Positions 23,601 to 29,686 of a DNA stretch of 29,686 bases are shown piece after piece. The notes under the pieces are model-generated. The model saw only the letters and a program-made list of their open reading frames with translations, made no database searches and was not told the origin of the DNA. How positions within the stretch are numbered: the first letter of the stretch is position 1; every line of letters starts with the position of its first letter. The DNA is from a virus, in the IMG/VR virus record IMGVR_UViG_3300032285_002621, positions 1 through 29,686 of that record; one strand, 5' to 3'. A program made the position numbers and the translations under genes.

Positions 23601-25426
23601 ATAATTGCTGTGGCTAAACTTCCGCTGAATAAAAACTTAGCATCATAAATTGTAATAACATCAATCAGTGGACCGCTTGGACCGCTTGGTGCTGGAGGTT
23701 GTATTGGGTTAGTAGGATCTGTAGGATCTGTAGGTGCTTTCTTTGGAGGTTGTAATCCAATAGGAATGCCTGTAGGTTCAGGAGGATAAATGCGTGTTAC
23801 ACCTTTTGGCACATACACGGCTAATTTATAATCTCTATCATTAACATTTACATGAGGATAAATGTTATCTTGATTACGAACACAACCAATAGCAATTGAA
23901 TAATCGTTATTAACTTTAGTACTAACAATACGCCATTTGACCGCACCCGCATTGGGATCTGTGCCAAACTTTAATATGTTAGCCTGTACATAGATACAGT
24001 CACCTACCTGTAGATCCATTGCTTCGCTGGTAGCAGTAAAACTAATTGTATCTTGCCAACGACTTTTTTGTAAAGCAAGACGAGCCATATCTTGTGCCAT
24101 GGCAAAGTTTGTAATCCAAGGAAAACTTAGATCGCCCTTTTGTACTCTATTACAATCTTCAGCAAGATATAAAGCATATTCAGCACTATCTTGAGCCGGT
24201 ACTGTTACGCTTTGCTGACTCCATTGTTGATCTGGATCGCAATAAGTAGCAACAATTTGATTGTATTTGCTGGTTCGGTCAATACCTGTATAGGTTATTG
24301 AACCAATAATATTGTCTTTGGTAAATGTACGAACAATAGGCGCACTACCACTTAATATGTTTGTGTCATTGCCAGCATCGTCGATCTTAAGCATAAAGGT
24401 ACCATCGCGACTGTATGGCAAATAACTGCGGCATTGTTGTAACAGCAATTTTACATTGTTAAACAATGTTTGGCTGGTATCAACTACTGCGTGTAATGTT
24501 TGAATAGGACCTGTAACACCGCTTGATGTATAGGTTACAACTTGATTATATTTTAATGCGGCTTTCTTAAAACTATCCCAATCGATATCGTTGTTGTTTA
24601 CGCCTTTACCATAGTAAGGATTGCGTAGATAATCTAAAATAATATTAGCAGGATTACAACTATAAGAAGTAACATTCATATAGTAAGGAGTAATGTTACT
24701 TGGATTGCTGACGTCTAATGTTTCAAGGTTTAGAATCTTACGACCTAATACTGTACATTGTAATTGAGGAATTTGTCCGCCAAATGGATTGGCATCTATG
24801 GTTGCTTGGTCTGTTCCATTGACCCATTCATAACGAGCAAAAATAACAGCAAGGCCATTGTAAGCCATGTCTGTGGTCCAACTTGGAGCGCCTGCGAATA
24901 TACCTGCTTTGACAGCAGTACCTACATTGGAAGCATTGCCTCGACTCATCTCCAGCATGGTGCGATTTTTTAATTTGCCAGACGCATCATCTGTAATTGT
25001 GACTTTTAATTGATTGTTAATATTTGGAATGTTGCTGGCTCCAACGGGAATGTCTTCAATCCAAATGTCGCGAACACCTTCAATCTCACCTTCACCCAAC
25101 ACATAGGCCACATACAAATACTTGTTATTGTCACTACCTGTTTCAGCAAATGTAACAATACCACCTACTTTTCTAAAACCATAGATAACAGGAATCTGTT
25201 GATCCGATCCTTGGCGTTGAAGTGTAACCCCTTGAATAGTTTGATTTTGTTGTGATATATCCGGCATATTTGGCATACCAAATAAACCAAGAAATGGACT
25301 CATTACGAAGTTAAGAACACCGCTGACTACGCTACCAACGGCACTAACAACTCCCTTGACAATACTACCAACGGCTTTTACTACGCCACTTACGGCATTG
25401 CCGATTGCCTTAAAGACGCCACCCAT
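20660..25426 (-). CDS. J-like tail tip/host-specificity protein
   Basis: This 1588-residue protein is the central tip fibre that contacts the host. Residues 1-52 are a Gly/Val/Ala-rich amphipathic stretch (VSGVVKAVGSIVKGVVSAVG) often found at the start of such proteins. Residues about 60-560 match the gpJ-like hub region (GSDQQIPVIYGFRKVGGIV; EGEIEGVRDIWIEDI; YLRNPYYGKGV; ITYTGIDRTSKYNQI; DLQVGDCIYVQ). A Pro-rich linker (about 562-586, PTDPTDPTNPIQPP) leads to a 1000-residue array of fibronectin-III-like domains. Two adjacent units of about 320 residues within this array are similar (DAYDFIFRFSYTDGKVSKW against DNYDFYFRIVYTDGTMSKY), a tandem duplication. The start overlaps the acetyltransferase stop (TAATG). 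Confidence 0.85.
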   Translation of the reverse strand: MGGVFKAIGNAVSGVVKAVGSIVKGVVSAVGSVVSGVLNFVMSPFLGLFGMPNMPDISQQNQTIQGVTLQRQGSDQQIPVIYGFRKVGGIVTFAETGSDNNKYLYVAYVLGEGEIEGVRDIWIEDIPVGASNIPNINNQLKVTITDDASGKLKNRTMLEMSRGNASNVGTAVKAGIFAGAPSWTTDMAYNGLAVIFARYEWVNGTDQATIDANPFGGQIPQLQCTVLGRKILNLETLDVSNPSNITPYYMNVTSYSCNPANIILDYLRNPYYGKGVNNNDIDWDSFKKAALKYNQVVTYTSSGVTGPIQTLHAVVDTSQTLFNNVKLLLQQCRSYLPYSRDGTFMLKIDDAGNDTNILSGSAPIVRTFTKDNIIGSITYTGIDRTSKYNQIVATYCDPDQQWSQQSVTVPAQDSAEYALYLAEDCNRVQKGDLSFPWITNFAMAQDMARLALQKSRWQDTISFTATSEAMDLQVGDCIYVQANILKFGTDPNAGAVKWRIVSTKVNNDYSIAIGCVRNQDNIYPHVNVNDRDYKLAVYVPKGVTRIYPPEPTGIPIGLQPPKKAPTDPTDPTNPIQPPAPSGPSGPLIDVITIYDAKFLFSGSLATAIISWTNPGNTLATKVSLLVKTTTASTTSSQTVVVNLSGTTNSAQITNLAVNTAYTIVATVQYITGDYSTKAITFDFNPGDGTVANPPKTPGTNLAIDYFKSVNGSTITTGTSPNQIPLSPRSVSITLVQDTSIGANQYLGGVLVYYKPSANAKWYGTSIPISVTPGANITFTIPVGARLYPQIPGQGLPNSVDAYDFIFRFSYTDGKVSKWQWRAMGQPIEWSGLQYQYNLFLRDMTSGQGNPTIYPKEDASTYIPVMAGPNDITETRNITVSAFSIKNESPYSARIFINPPIATDRVNWVGVRVYKHKAGVAGTGDSIDITPVTYSNVAGLWSFVVNNITWDETWEFVIVPLVYYGTSVVEANNSQYLYGYLHNRVGDADYPADSNWIHLWTVAATESTTTARAKLGTATARAIRNDTYFEVIGAFTVLTSGVPSRPRKLSFIIKTSNANGINGSVSKVRIYYKFSSNVYWKYTEYPISAEAVNIGFDSTQTSFPMDLGVPQYPNAPQLADNYDFYFRIVYTDGTMSKYCTPFLSVNIEDDSNLGTYSFNPFGNRIFQPQTIWQDLVLESNAPPGSVTDPRTLTLTFTKLGDKGTGVTSGQAVFYFTNPVASMLPYYAGVRIYRRDLTPGGSSGYTTNDNNQPIFNPYGSEGVAYQDCTWDVNYAYLVTPVVWYNGALTNCTKSWYWAGPIHNRQTEATGLNPYPGVNYLPNLGNWLTKSAPQLVDTNTALASLTAPVTVANPVVTLSSMKYIYGSDFSQSYYEIKYIKPANTVSVAIYRRSYNGYSGGGQWDPKNLYGIGRWEQINVNDGNTPIGSTVTVNLRDAIYNQEFNAYYDPTKTANVNNPSVGLFNYLYGNMTATAPTLFQLSTGRTQILIVVTYNSGQGNTVSTQGYLCNLNYGVVYPTINTTYTISVTSNVTVVNIADYESLNSNPVPTNGLSLLRKLSEARSVIPVASLIKPGTYSTTGWSYPSVSPFIV

Positions 25427-25887
25427 TATTCAAGTTCCTTAATAGTTGTCAGGAAGGGACGAAATCCAAAATGTTCATATAATTTTGTACTTCTTTCAGT
25501 ATTGATACCAATGTCTCCGCCTGTGATTTGATAAGCATTGATGTTTCTTGCCCAATCTTCAAATTCTTTCATTAGCATTGAGAAGTTTTCCATGTTTCTA
25601 TGACTTGGCAACAAGAATGTAAATGCTATGTTGGCAACAACCAGTTGATCATTCCAAGGAACAAGACTCATATAACCAGCGATGAAGCCAACAGGGCGTT
25701 GTCCTTCATACGCATTGAACCAAATATATTCATGGTTAGCAATGTAGGTACGAATGGTAGCAATCATACTATTTTCGTCATACTCGTCCGCTATGCGGGG
25801 AATATTTTCTATGGCTTCATCGCGGTAATAATTGAATAAGATCATTATTGAATCGAATTCGTGTGGTTGAGGTTGTCTTACAATCAT
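25426..25887 (-). CDS. GNAT-family N-acetyltransferase within the tail-tip operon
   Basis: These 153 residues have the GNAT layout: N-terminal helix (EFDSIMILFNYYRDEAIENI), strand pair (YIWFNAYEGQRPVGFIAGYM), a core strand with acetyl-CoA loop (IAFTFLLPSHRNMENFSMLM, residues 87-106) and the C-terminal GINTERSTKLYEHFGFRP (128-144). The normal R/Q-x-x-G-x-G/A loop is degenerate (RNMENF from Arg97), so cofactor binding needs proof. It overlaps genes on both sides (ATGA and TAATG). Phage tail modules often carry a GNAT gene at this place, where lambda has K. The substrate is unknown. Confidence 0.8.
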   Translation of the reverse strand: MIVRQPQPHEFDSIMILFNYYRDEAIENIPRIADEYDENSMIATIRTYIANHEYIWFNAYEGQRPVGFIAGYMSLVPWNDQLVVANIAFTFLLPSHRNMENFSMLMKEFEDWARNINAYQITGGDIGINTERSTKLYEHFGFRPFLTTIKELE

Positions 25888-26495
25888 GCTTTACCCCAGT
25901 TGAATTTAATAGTGCCTACTGTGGCAGTTTTGTTAAATGCTTTGTCACTGGTGTTACCGCCTTGGAAACGCCAGTTACTGTTGTTATCAGTCATGCGACC
26001 TGATGTACGATCAAAATCTGCCCATAAGGTTGAACAACTTATTTCTAATGTACAGGTCACAGCATTTTCTTGAATAGTAACATTGTAGATATAACCATCA
26101 AAGACTGTTATTGTGCCTAACACATGGAGATCGGTTTCATCTAAGAACGCACGAAATATCTGTACAGGACTGCCTTCAAAGTCTTTGCCAAGAAAATTAT
26201 TGACCATGCCCGTTGATAAAGCACTAAGAACAATACTAAACTTGCCTAACTTAACATCAAATTCTTCACTAACTGTGCTGAATCCCATGAAGTCGCCTTG
26301 TGCTGTATAAGTTCTTGTAACATTATCTACTTCAGGTATCTTAACATCAATGCCGCCACTGGCAAATCTCAACGCGGCAGTACTGGTAATTGACTGATTC
26401 CCAGTACCATCGCGGAGTCCAATATAAACTAATTCTTGGCTGAAGAAAGAATCTGAATAGAAACGCTCTTTAAGAGTATTAGAAATAACATACAT
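25884..26495 (-). CDS. Distal tail/tip hub protein (lambda L-like or DUF2163-like region)
   Basis: The start is placed at ATG 26495, which forms a TAATG overlap with the preceding stop; a TTG six bases upstream is less likely. The 203 residues include RTYTAQGDFMGFSTVSEEFD, VKLGKFSIVLSALSTGM, then SPVQIFRAFLDE and ITVFDGYIYNVTIQEN, matching the hub-domain pattern of tip proteins that link the tail end to the central fibre (a 'tY.a.gdf.g.s...E' start and a 'G.pv.i..a.lde' turn). The C-terminus (LWADFDRTSGRMTDNN) resembles the end of the same family. It lies between a distal-tail-like gene and the J-like gene, the place of lambda L/DUF2163. Confidence 0.7.
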   Translation of the reverse strand: MYVISNTLKERFYSDSFFSQELVYIGLRDGTGNQSITSTAALRFASGGIDVKIPEVDNVTRTYTAQGDFMGFSTVSEEFDVKLGKFSIVLSALSTGMVNNFLGKDFEGSPVQIFRAFLDETDLHVLGTITVFDGYIYNVTIQENAVTCTLEISCSTLWADFDRTSGRMTDNNSNWRFQGGNTSDKAFNKTATVGTIKFNWGKA

Positions 26496-27094
26496 TACCA
26501 AACTTCCCTAAAATCAAGGCTCATGTTTGTAATACCACCAATGCCCGCATCATATTGTTGTACTTCGCCATCTAAGATGACTGTAAAAGGCACGGCAGTA
26601 ATTACTAAAGCAGTTCCGCTTGGTACATCTGCTACTAAACTGCCACTAAAATATAATGGTTGTCCTGATACCCAACTGACCGCACACATATATACCTTGC
26701 TATGGTTGGCAAACTTAAAAAAGTCTCCCGCTCTTAACAAATATTTGCCAGAAGTAACACCTGTTACTGCGACACTATCTGCTCCAGCAATGGCCGCGGC
26801 TGATGTTGTCACTGTTGTGGCTGTTTGGTTTTGTGTTCCTAATTTACTATAACTAAGTTCAGGTAATACTATTTGAAAACTACTATAACTTCCATACTGT
26901 TGACTGACAAATCCTATGATAGGACCTGCGTCATACTTGCTAAGATTGTTGTATTTGCCTGTGAAGGTATAAAAACTATGACCTTGTGCCACGCGGCGTG
27001 TCTTACCACTGATTGTTGTTGTTTTGAGTACAGGAGTATTAATCTTAAAATTAATAGCATTAAACCCTGATGTCATCGGATATGTTCCGGCCAT
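26495..27094 (-). CDS. Distal tail protein-like (199 aa)
   Basis: The first gene after the tape measure, starting on a TAATG overlap. The N-terminal half holds the signature of a family of distal tail proteins of aquatic and Pseudomonas-like siphophages: NFKINTPVLKTTTISGKTRR, then GHSFYTFTGKYNNLSKYDAG and IIGFVSQQYGSYSSFQIVLP (strand, basic turn, 'wef..y..l...d...i..F...q.G.y..F.i.lP'). The middle carries a small inserted beta domain (about 90-175, with LLRAGDFFKFANHSKVYMCA), and the end returns to the first domain (GITNMSLDFREVW). It likely forms the ring below the tail tube. Confidence 0.7.
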   Translation of the reverse strand: MAGTYPMTSGFNAINFKINTPVLKTTTISGKTRRVAQGHSFYTFTGKYNNLSKYDAGPIIGFVSQQYGSYSSFQIVLPELSYSKLGTQNQTATTVTTSAAAIAGADSVAVTGVTSGKYLLRAGDFFKFANHSKVYMCAVSWVSGQPLYFSGSLVADVPSGTALVITAVPFTVILDGEVQQYDAGIGGITNMSLDFREVW

Positions 27095-29385
27095 TACATT
27101 CTACTCCTTTGTCCATTTTCATTCATAGCATCACGAACCATTTGTGTGACCATGCTACGACGTTGTACTAATAATTCGTCAAAGCCCACAGCATCGTTGG
27201 CTTGTATGTTGAAATTGATAGTGACATCTTTTGCTCCGCCACGTAATTCGCTGTTAGGTGTTATTGTTCCACTGCCTGCTGGTGTAAACAATTCTGGCCC
27301 TTTCTCACCAACAATATACGGAGTGTTAGACATAACACTACCACCAAGTGCCTTACCTGAATAACTTTGACTTTGAATTGCGGCTACCTGTGCCATACCT
27401 GCCGCGATAGCGCCAGCAACATAGATGAAACTTAATGGAGGTCCTGGAGGAAACGCAATGGCTTCAGCCGCCGCTTGATATGTTGATATAATTGCCTGTG
27501 CTGTTGCCAATGCCTTGTGTGCTTCAAATGCCTTGCGGTTCTGTGCTGACATTGAACTCATCACATTATCTAACGCACCTAACACACCTTGGAAACCTGT
27601 GACACCACCTTGCTGTATCATGGCCACGTTTTTCATTTGGTCTTTAACAGCATCAATAATGGCTTGGTTGGTAACACCATTAATACGCATACGAGCATCG
27701 GCCACACTTTGTTCTTGTGCTAAGATAGCATCTGTTTTGGCTTTGTTAATTAAAACTTCTTGATCAGCATAACTTTGTGTACTGATCTTGCCACGCTCTT
27801 TTAATGCGTCTAAATATATTTGTTGTTTCTTAGCATTATCAAGAATACCTTCTGCGGTATTACCAAACATATTGGCCGCACCTGTAGCAATTTCACTCTT
27901 GGCAGGCGGAGCGCCAATGCGATCATATGTTGCTTGTATTGACTTGGCTTGATTAAGTTCTAATTGTGCTTGTAATTCATTTTTACGCATTGCGTAAGTT
28001 TCTTTGCTGACACTTAGACGGAATGTTTCCATCTGTGTAGCAATTTGTTGTTGGTCAATATCAACAATACCTAATGTAATGTATTGTGATTTCAAATCGC
28101 CTATTTGCTTATCTACTTGGAATTTCTCAGTGGCTAAAATCTTAGCAGTTACAGCACTGGCAATTTTTTGTTTTTCTAAAGAATTTAGATGTCCACCAAC
28201 AGCCACCATTTTTTCTTCTTCAATGGCTGTTTGTTTTTTAATTTCATATTGTAATACACCAACTTGATAACGCTCTGCTTCTGCCTTAGCCAGTTCTTTC
28301 ATCTTATCAAGTTCAAGGCCTATTTTAGTTGCGGCCATTAATTGATCTGTTGTACGGCGATTCTTATCAACATTTTCGCCCGCTTTCATTAGGTCATTAA
28401 TTTTCTTTTGTTCGTCGGCAGTCTTCTTGGCATTATCTCCAAGCAAGCCCATCTTTTCTGCCATATAACCTAATGCGGCACCTGCGCCTGCGGCACCTAA
28501 TAATACAGCACCACCAGTCAAGATTGTCATGGCTGTTGCGGCAGGTATTAATGGTATTAACAATGCGGCCACAGCGGCAGTCAAGCCAACCATGACACCA
28601 ATTAATACACCTGTGTGATCTGCCATAAACTTAACCACAGCGGCAAATGCTTGGCTGATACCTAAGAAGTCATCGATCTTGCCTACTGCCATTGCGATAC
28701 TATTTTGTAGTACCGTCATTGATTCTGAGAATGGTACTTTCATTCTATCAAAATCTTTCTGTACACTATCAGCCATAGTGCGTGTGGCTTCAATAAGTTT
28801 ATCTGTAGTTAATTTGCCTGTATGTGCGGCTACCATAAACTCAGCATTGGTCATACCTAATGCTTTTTGTAGTTCAAGTACATAACCTGGAGCCGCTGTC
28901 ATCAATGGCTTTAAGTCATCCCATTTAAGGACACCCTTGGTTAAGGCTTGACCAAATTGTAAAATAGCACTTTGCTGTTCCATTGCGGTAGCACCGCTTA
29001 ATTTAACAGCCTGAATAAAGGTCTTGCTTGTTTCTGCTACAGTGGCTTGGCTATAACCTACTTGTGTTAGAGAAAGACTTAGGCGACCATAGATATCAGC
29101 AACATCAGTTAATGGTGTGCGAGTATCTTGAGCAATACGACGAACGGCTTCGCTGGCATAACCGAAGTTTTCCATACTCTTGGCCGCGCCTTCTGTTGAC
29201 TTGGTAGTAGCCTGAAGTCTATTGTCCAAACGAATCATCTCATCAGCAAACTTAACAAATTCACTGACAGCAAAACTACTGGCAATGACCGTAGCCATCT
29301 TTTGTAATTGTCCTGTGAGATTACCGAGGGCACGTTCCGCTTGGCTTGTGTCCGCCGTTATTTTTATTTGTGCTTCTTGTGCCAT
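27094..29385 (-). CDS. Tail tape measure protein
   Basis: This 763-residue protein sets tail length and is ejected with DNA. The N-terminus (AQIKITADTSQAERALGNLT) and residues 50-240 match the conserved phage tape-measure domain (TPLTDVADIYGRLSLSLTQV; KLSGATAMEQQSAILQFGQA; GVLKWDDLKPLMTAAPGYV). Residues 258-308 are strongly hydrophobic (LIGVMVGLTAAVAALLIPLI and following) and may insert in the host membrane. A long charged helical middle (about 310-620) has coiled-coil character. The C-terminus holds the usual GGSVMSNTPYIVGEKGPELF then TPAGSGTI. By the rule of about 1.5 angstrom per residue the tail would be of order 100 nm. It starts one base after the stop of the GT frame. Confidence 0.93.
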   Translation of the reverse strand: MAQEAQIKITADTSQAERALGNLTGQLQKMATVIASSFAVSEFVKFADEMIRLDNRLQATTKSTEGAAKSMENFGYASEAVRRIAQDTRTPLTDVADIYGRLSLSLTQVGYSQATVAETSKTFIQAVKLSGATAMEQQSAILQFGQALTKGVLKWDDLKPLMTAAPGYVLELQKALGMTNAEFMVAAHTGKLTTDKLIEATRTMADSVQKDFDRMKVPFSESMTVLQNSIAMAVGKIDDFLGISQAFAAVVKFMADHTGVLIGVMVGLTAAVAALLIPLIPAATAMTILTGGAVLLGAAGAGAALGYMAEKMGLLGDNAKKTADEQKKINDLMKAGENVDKNRRTTDQLMAATKIGLELDKMKELAKAEAERYQVGVLQYEIKKQTAIEEEKMVAVGGHLNSLEKQKIASAVTAKILATEKFQVDKQIGDLKSQYITLGIVDIDQQQIATQMETFRLSVSKETYAMRKNELQAQLELNQAKSIQATYDRIGAPPAKSEIATGAANMFGNTAEGILDNAKKQQIYLDALKERGKISTQSYADQEVLINKAKTDAILAQEQSVADARMRINGVTNQAIIDAVKDQMKNVAMIQQGGVTGFQGVLGALDNVMSSMSAQNRKAFEAHKALATAQAIISTYQAAAEAIAFPPGPPLSFIYVAGAIAAGMAQVAAIQSQSYSGKALGGSVMSNTPYIVGEKGPELFTPAGSGTITPNSELRGGAKDVTINFNIQANDAVGFDELLVQRRSMVTQMVRDAMNENGQRSRM

Positions 29386-29386
29386 C

Positions 29387-29686
29387 TTATTTGCTCATCT
29401 TTTTAATTTCGTCTGCTTCTATTTTGTAAAATGCGGCCCATCCGGCAAATTCTACAACTGACATTTCTAATATTTCACTAACTGTGCGACCCAGATCTTT
29501 GGCTAATCTATAGGCAAAGAGTAAGTCTGGATCGCCCCTTAGTTTTTTTCTACTTCAGCCGCTTCTAAGTCAACATTTACATTATTCATTTCACCAACAA
29601 TACGAATTAGAATCTTTGGATCTACTTCATTCATTAATGTTGCTTTGTCTGCTGTTACAAACATCTTAGTACCATCTTCATTACGA
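29387..29686 (-). CDS. Tail assembly chaperone GT fusion, made by -1 frameshift (start outside window)
   Basis: The second frame (29387 to about 29542) encodes LRGDPDLLFAYRLAKDLG then RTVSEILEMSVVEFAGWAAF and YKIEADEIKKMSK, the classic T-part of siphophage tail chaperones, and has no start codon of its own with a ribosome site. Joining it to the G frame by -1 slippage at AAAAAAC gives one GT protein. In lambda the GT form holds the tape measure while tube protein assembles. The stop lies one base before the tape measure ATG. The start of the gene is beyond the right edge. Confidence 0.8.
29539..29686 (-). CDS. Tail assembly chaperone G, unshifted form (start outside window)
   Basis: The zero-frame product ends ...MNNVNVDLEAAEVEKN followed by TAA directly after the slippery heptamer. 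The visible part (RNEDGTKMFVTADKATLMNE, VDPKILIRIVGEMN) has the look of the C-terminal half of phage G-type proteins. Only 48 codons are in the window. In related phages most ribosomes stop here, and the small rest makes GT. Confidence 0.75.
   Translation of the reverse strand, partial: RNEDGTKMFVTADKATLMNEVDPKILIRIVGEMNNVNVDLEAAEVEKN
29542..29548 (-). promoter_or_regulatory. Slippery heptamer A AAA AAC for programmed -1 frameshifting
   Basis: On the minus strand the zero frame reads GAA AAA AAC TAA. A AAA AAC fits the X XXY YYZ rule, and the zero-frame stop follows immediately. After a one-base slip the frame opens into the T-part with no stop for 51 codons. Lambda uses another heptamer (GGGAAAG) at the same place. 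Confidence 0.8.

Noticed and set aside
26496-26501. TTG start two codons upstream for the hub protein gene
   Set aside because: The ATG at 26495 forms the TAATG overlap used by many neighbouring genes, and AGGGA is better spaced for it.

Overview
The window is part of a tailed double-stranded DNA phage (Caudoviricetes) with a long non-contractile tail. The evidence is a head set (major capsid protein, scaffold, portal, both terminase subunits) and a lambda-like tail set (G/GT chaperone with a -1 frameshift site, tape measure, distal tail proteins, J-like tip protein). Base composition is moderately AT-rich. The fibre architecture (LamG-like, collagen-like, Mtd_N-like modules) and a phage-borne Dps protein resemble uncultured aquatic phages. 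A lipoprotein signal and two perfect sigma-70 promoters point to a Gram-negative host whose own RNA polymerase reads the rightward genes. No integrase, tRNA, CRISPR array or replication gene is seen.

Layout. (1) 1-15848, minus strand, read right to left: a fibre/adhesin block (15848 to 5685), then terminase small-subunit-like protein, a coiled-coil membrane protein, large terminase, portal, a Dps-like ferritin, a 56-residue protein, scaffold and major capsid protein, which runs off the left edge. (2) 15849-16596, no gene: a richly folded stretch that looks like a long non-coding RNA on the minus strand, with its own promoter and terminator-like hairpin, followed by a divergent promoter region. 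(3) 16597-18837, plus strand: eight small, mostly unrecognised genes in one compact operon driven by two perfect consensus sigma-70 promoters. (4) 18838-19025, no confident gene: a strong terminator for leftward transcription and a four-way-junction RNA fold closed by a perfect 14-bp stem. (5) 19026-29686, minus strand: the tail module, from tail chaperone G/GT at the right edge through tape measure, distal tail proteins, a GNAT acetyltransferase and a 1588-residue tip protein to small tail-associated proteins.

The two minus-strand blocks are late structural modules whose genes are coupled by TAATG, ATGA and GTGA-type overlaps. The plus-strand cassette between them looks like an early or host-interaction module. 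A recurring A/T-rich motif (TAAATA-AGTAT type, and TATAAATA) lies upstream of several transcription blocks and may be the late promoter. The most unusual items are the approximately 520-nt structured RNA candidate, the four-way-junction RNA candidate, the Dps gene inside the head cluster, the shared-anchor fibre family with a collagen/binding-module mosaic, and an internal tandem duplication in the tip protein.
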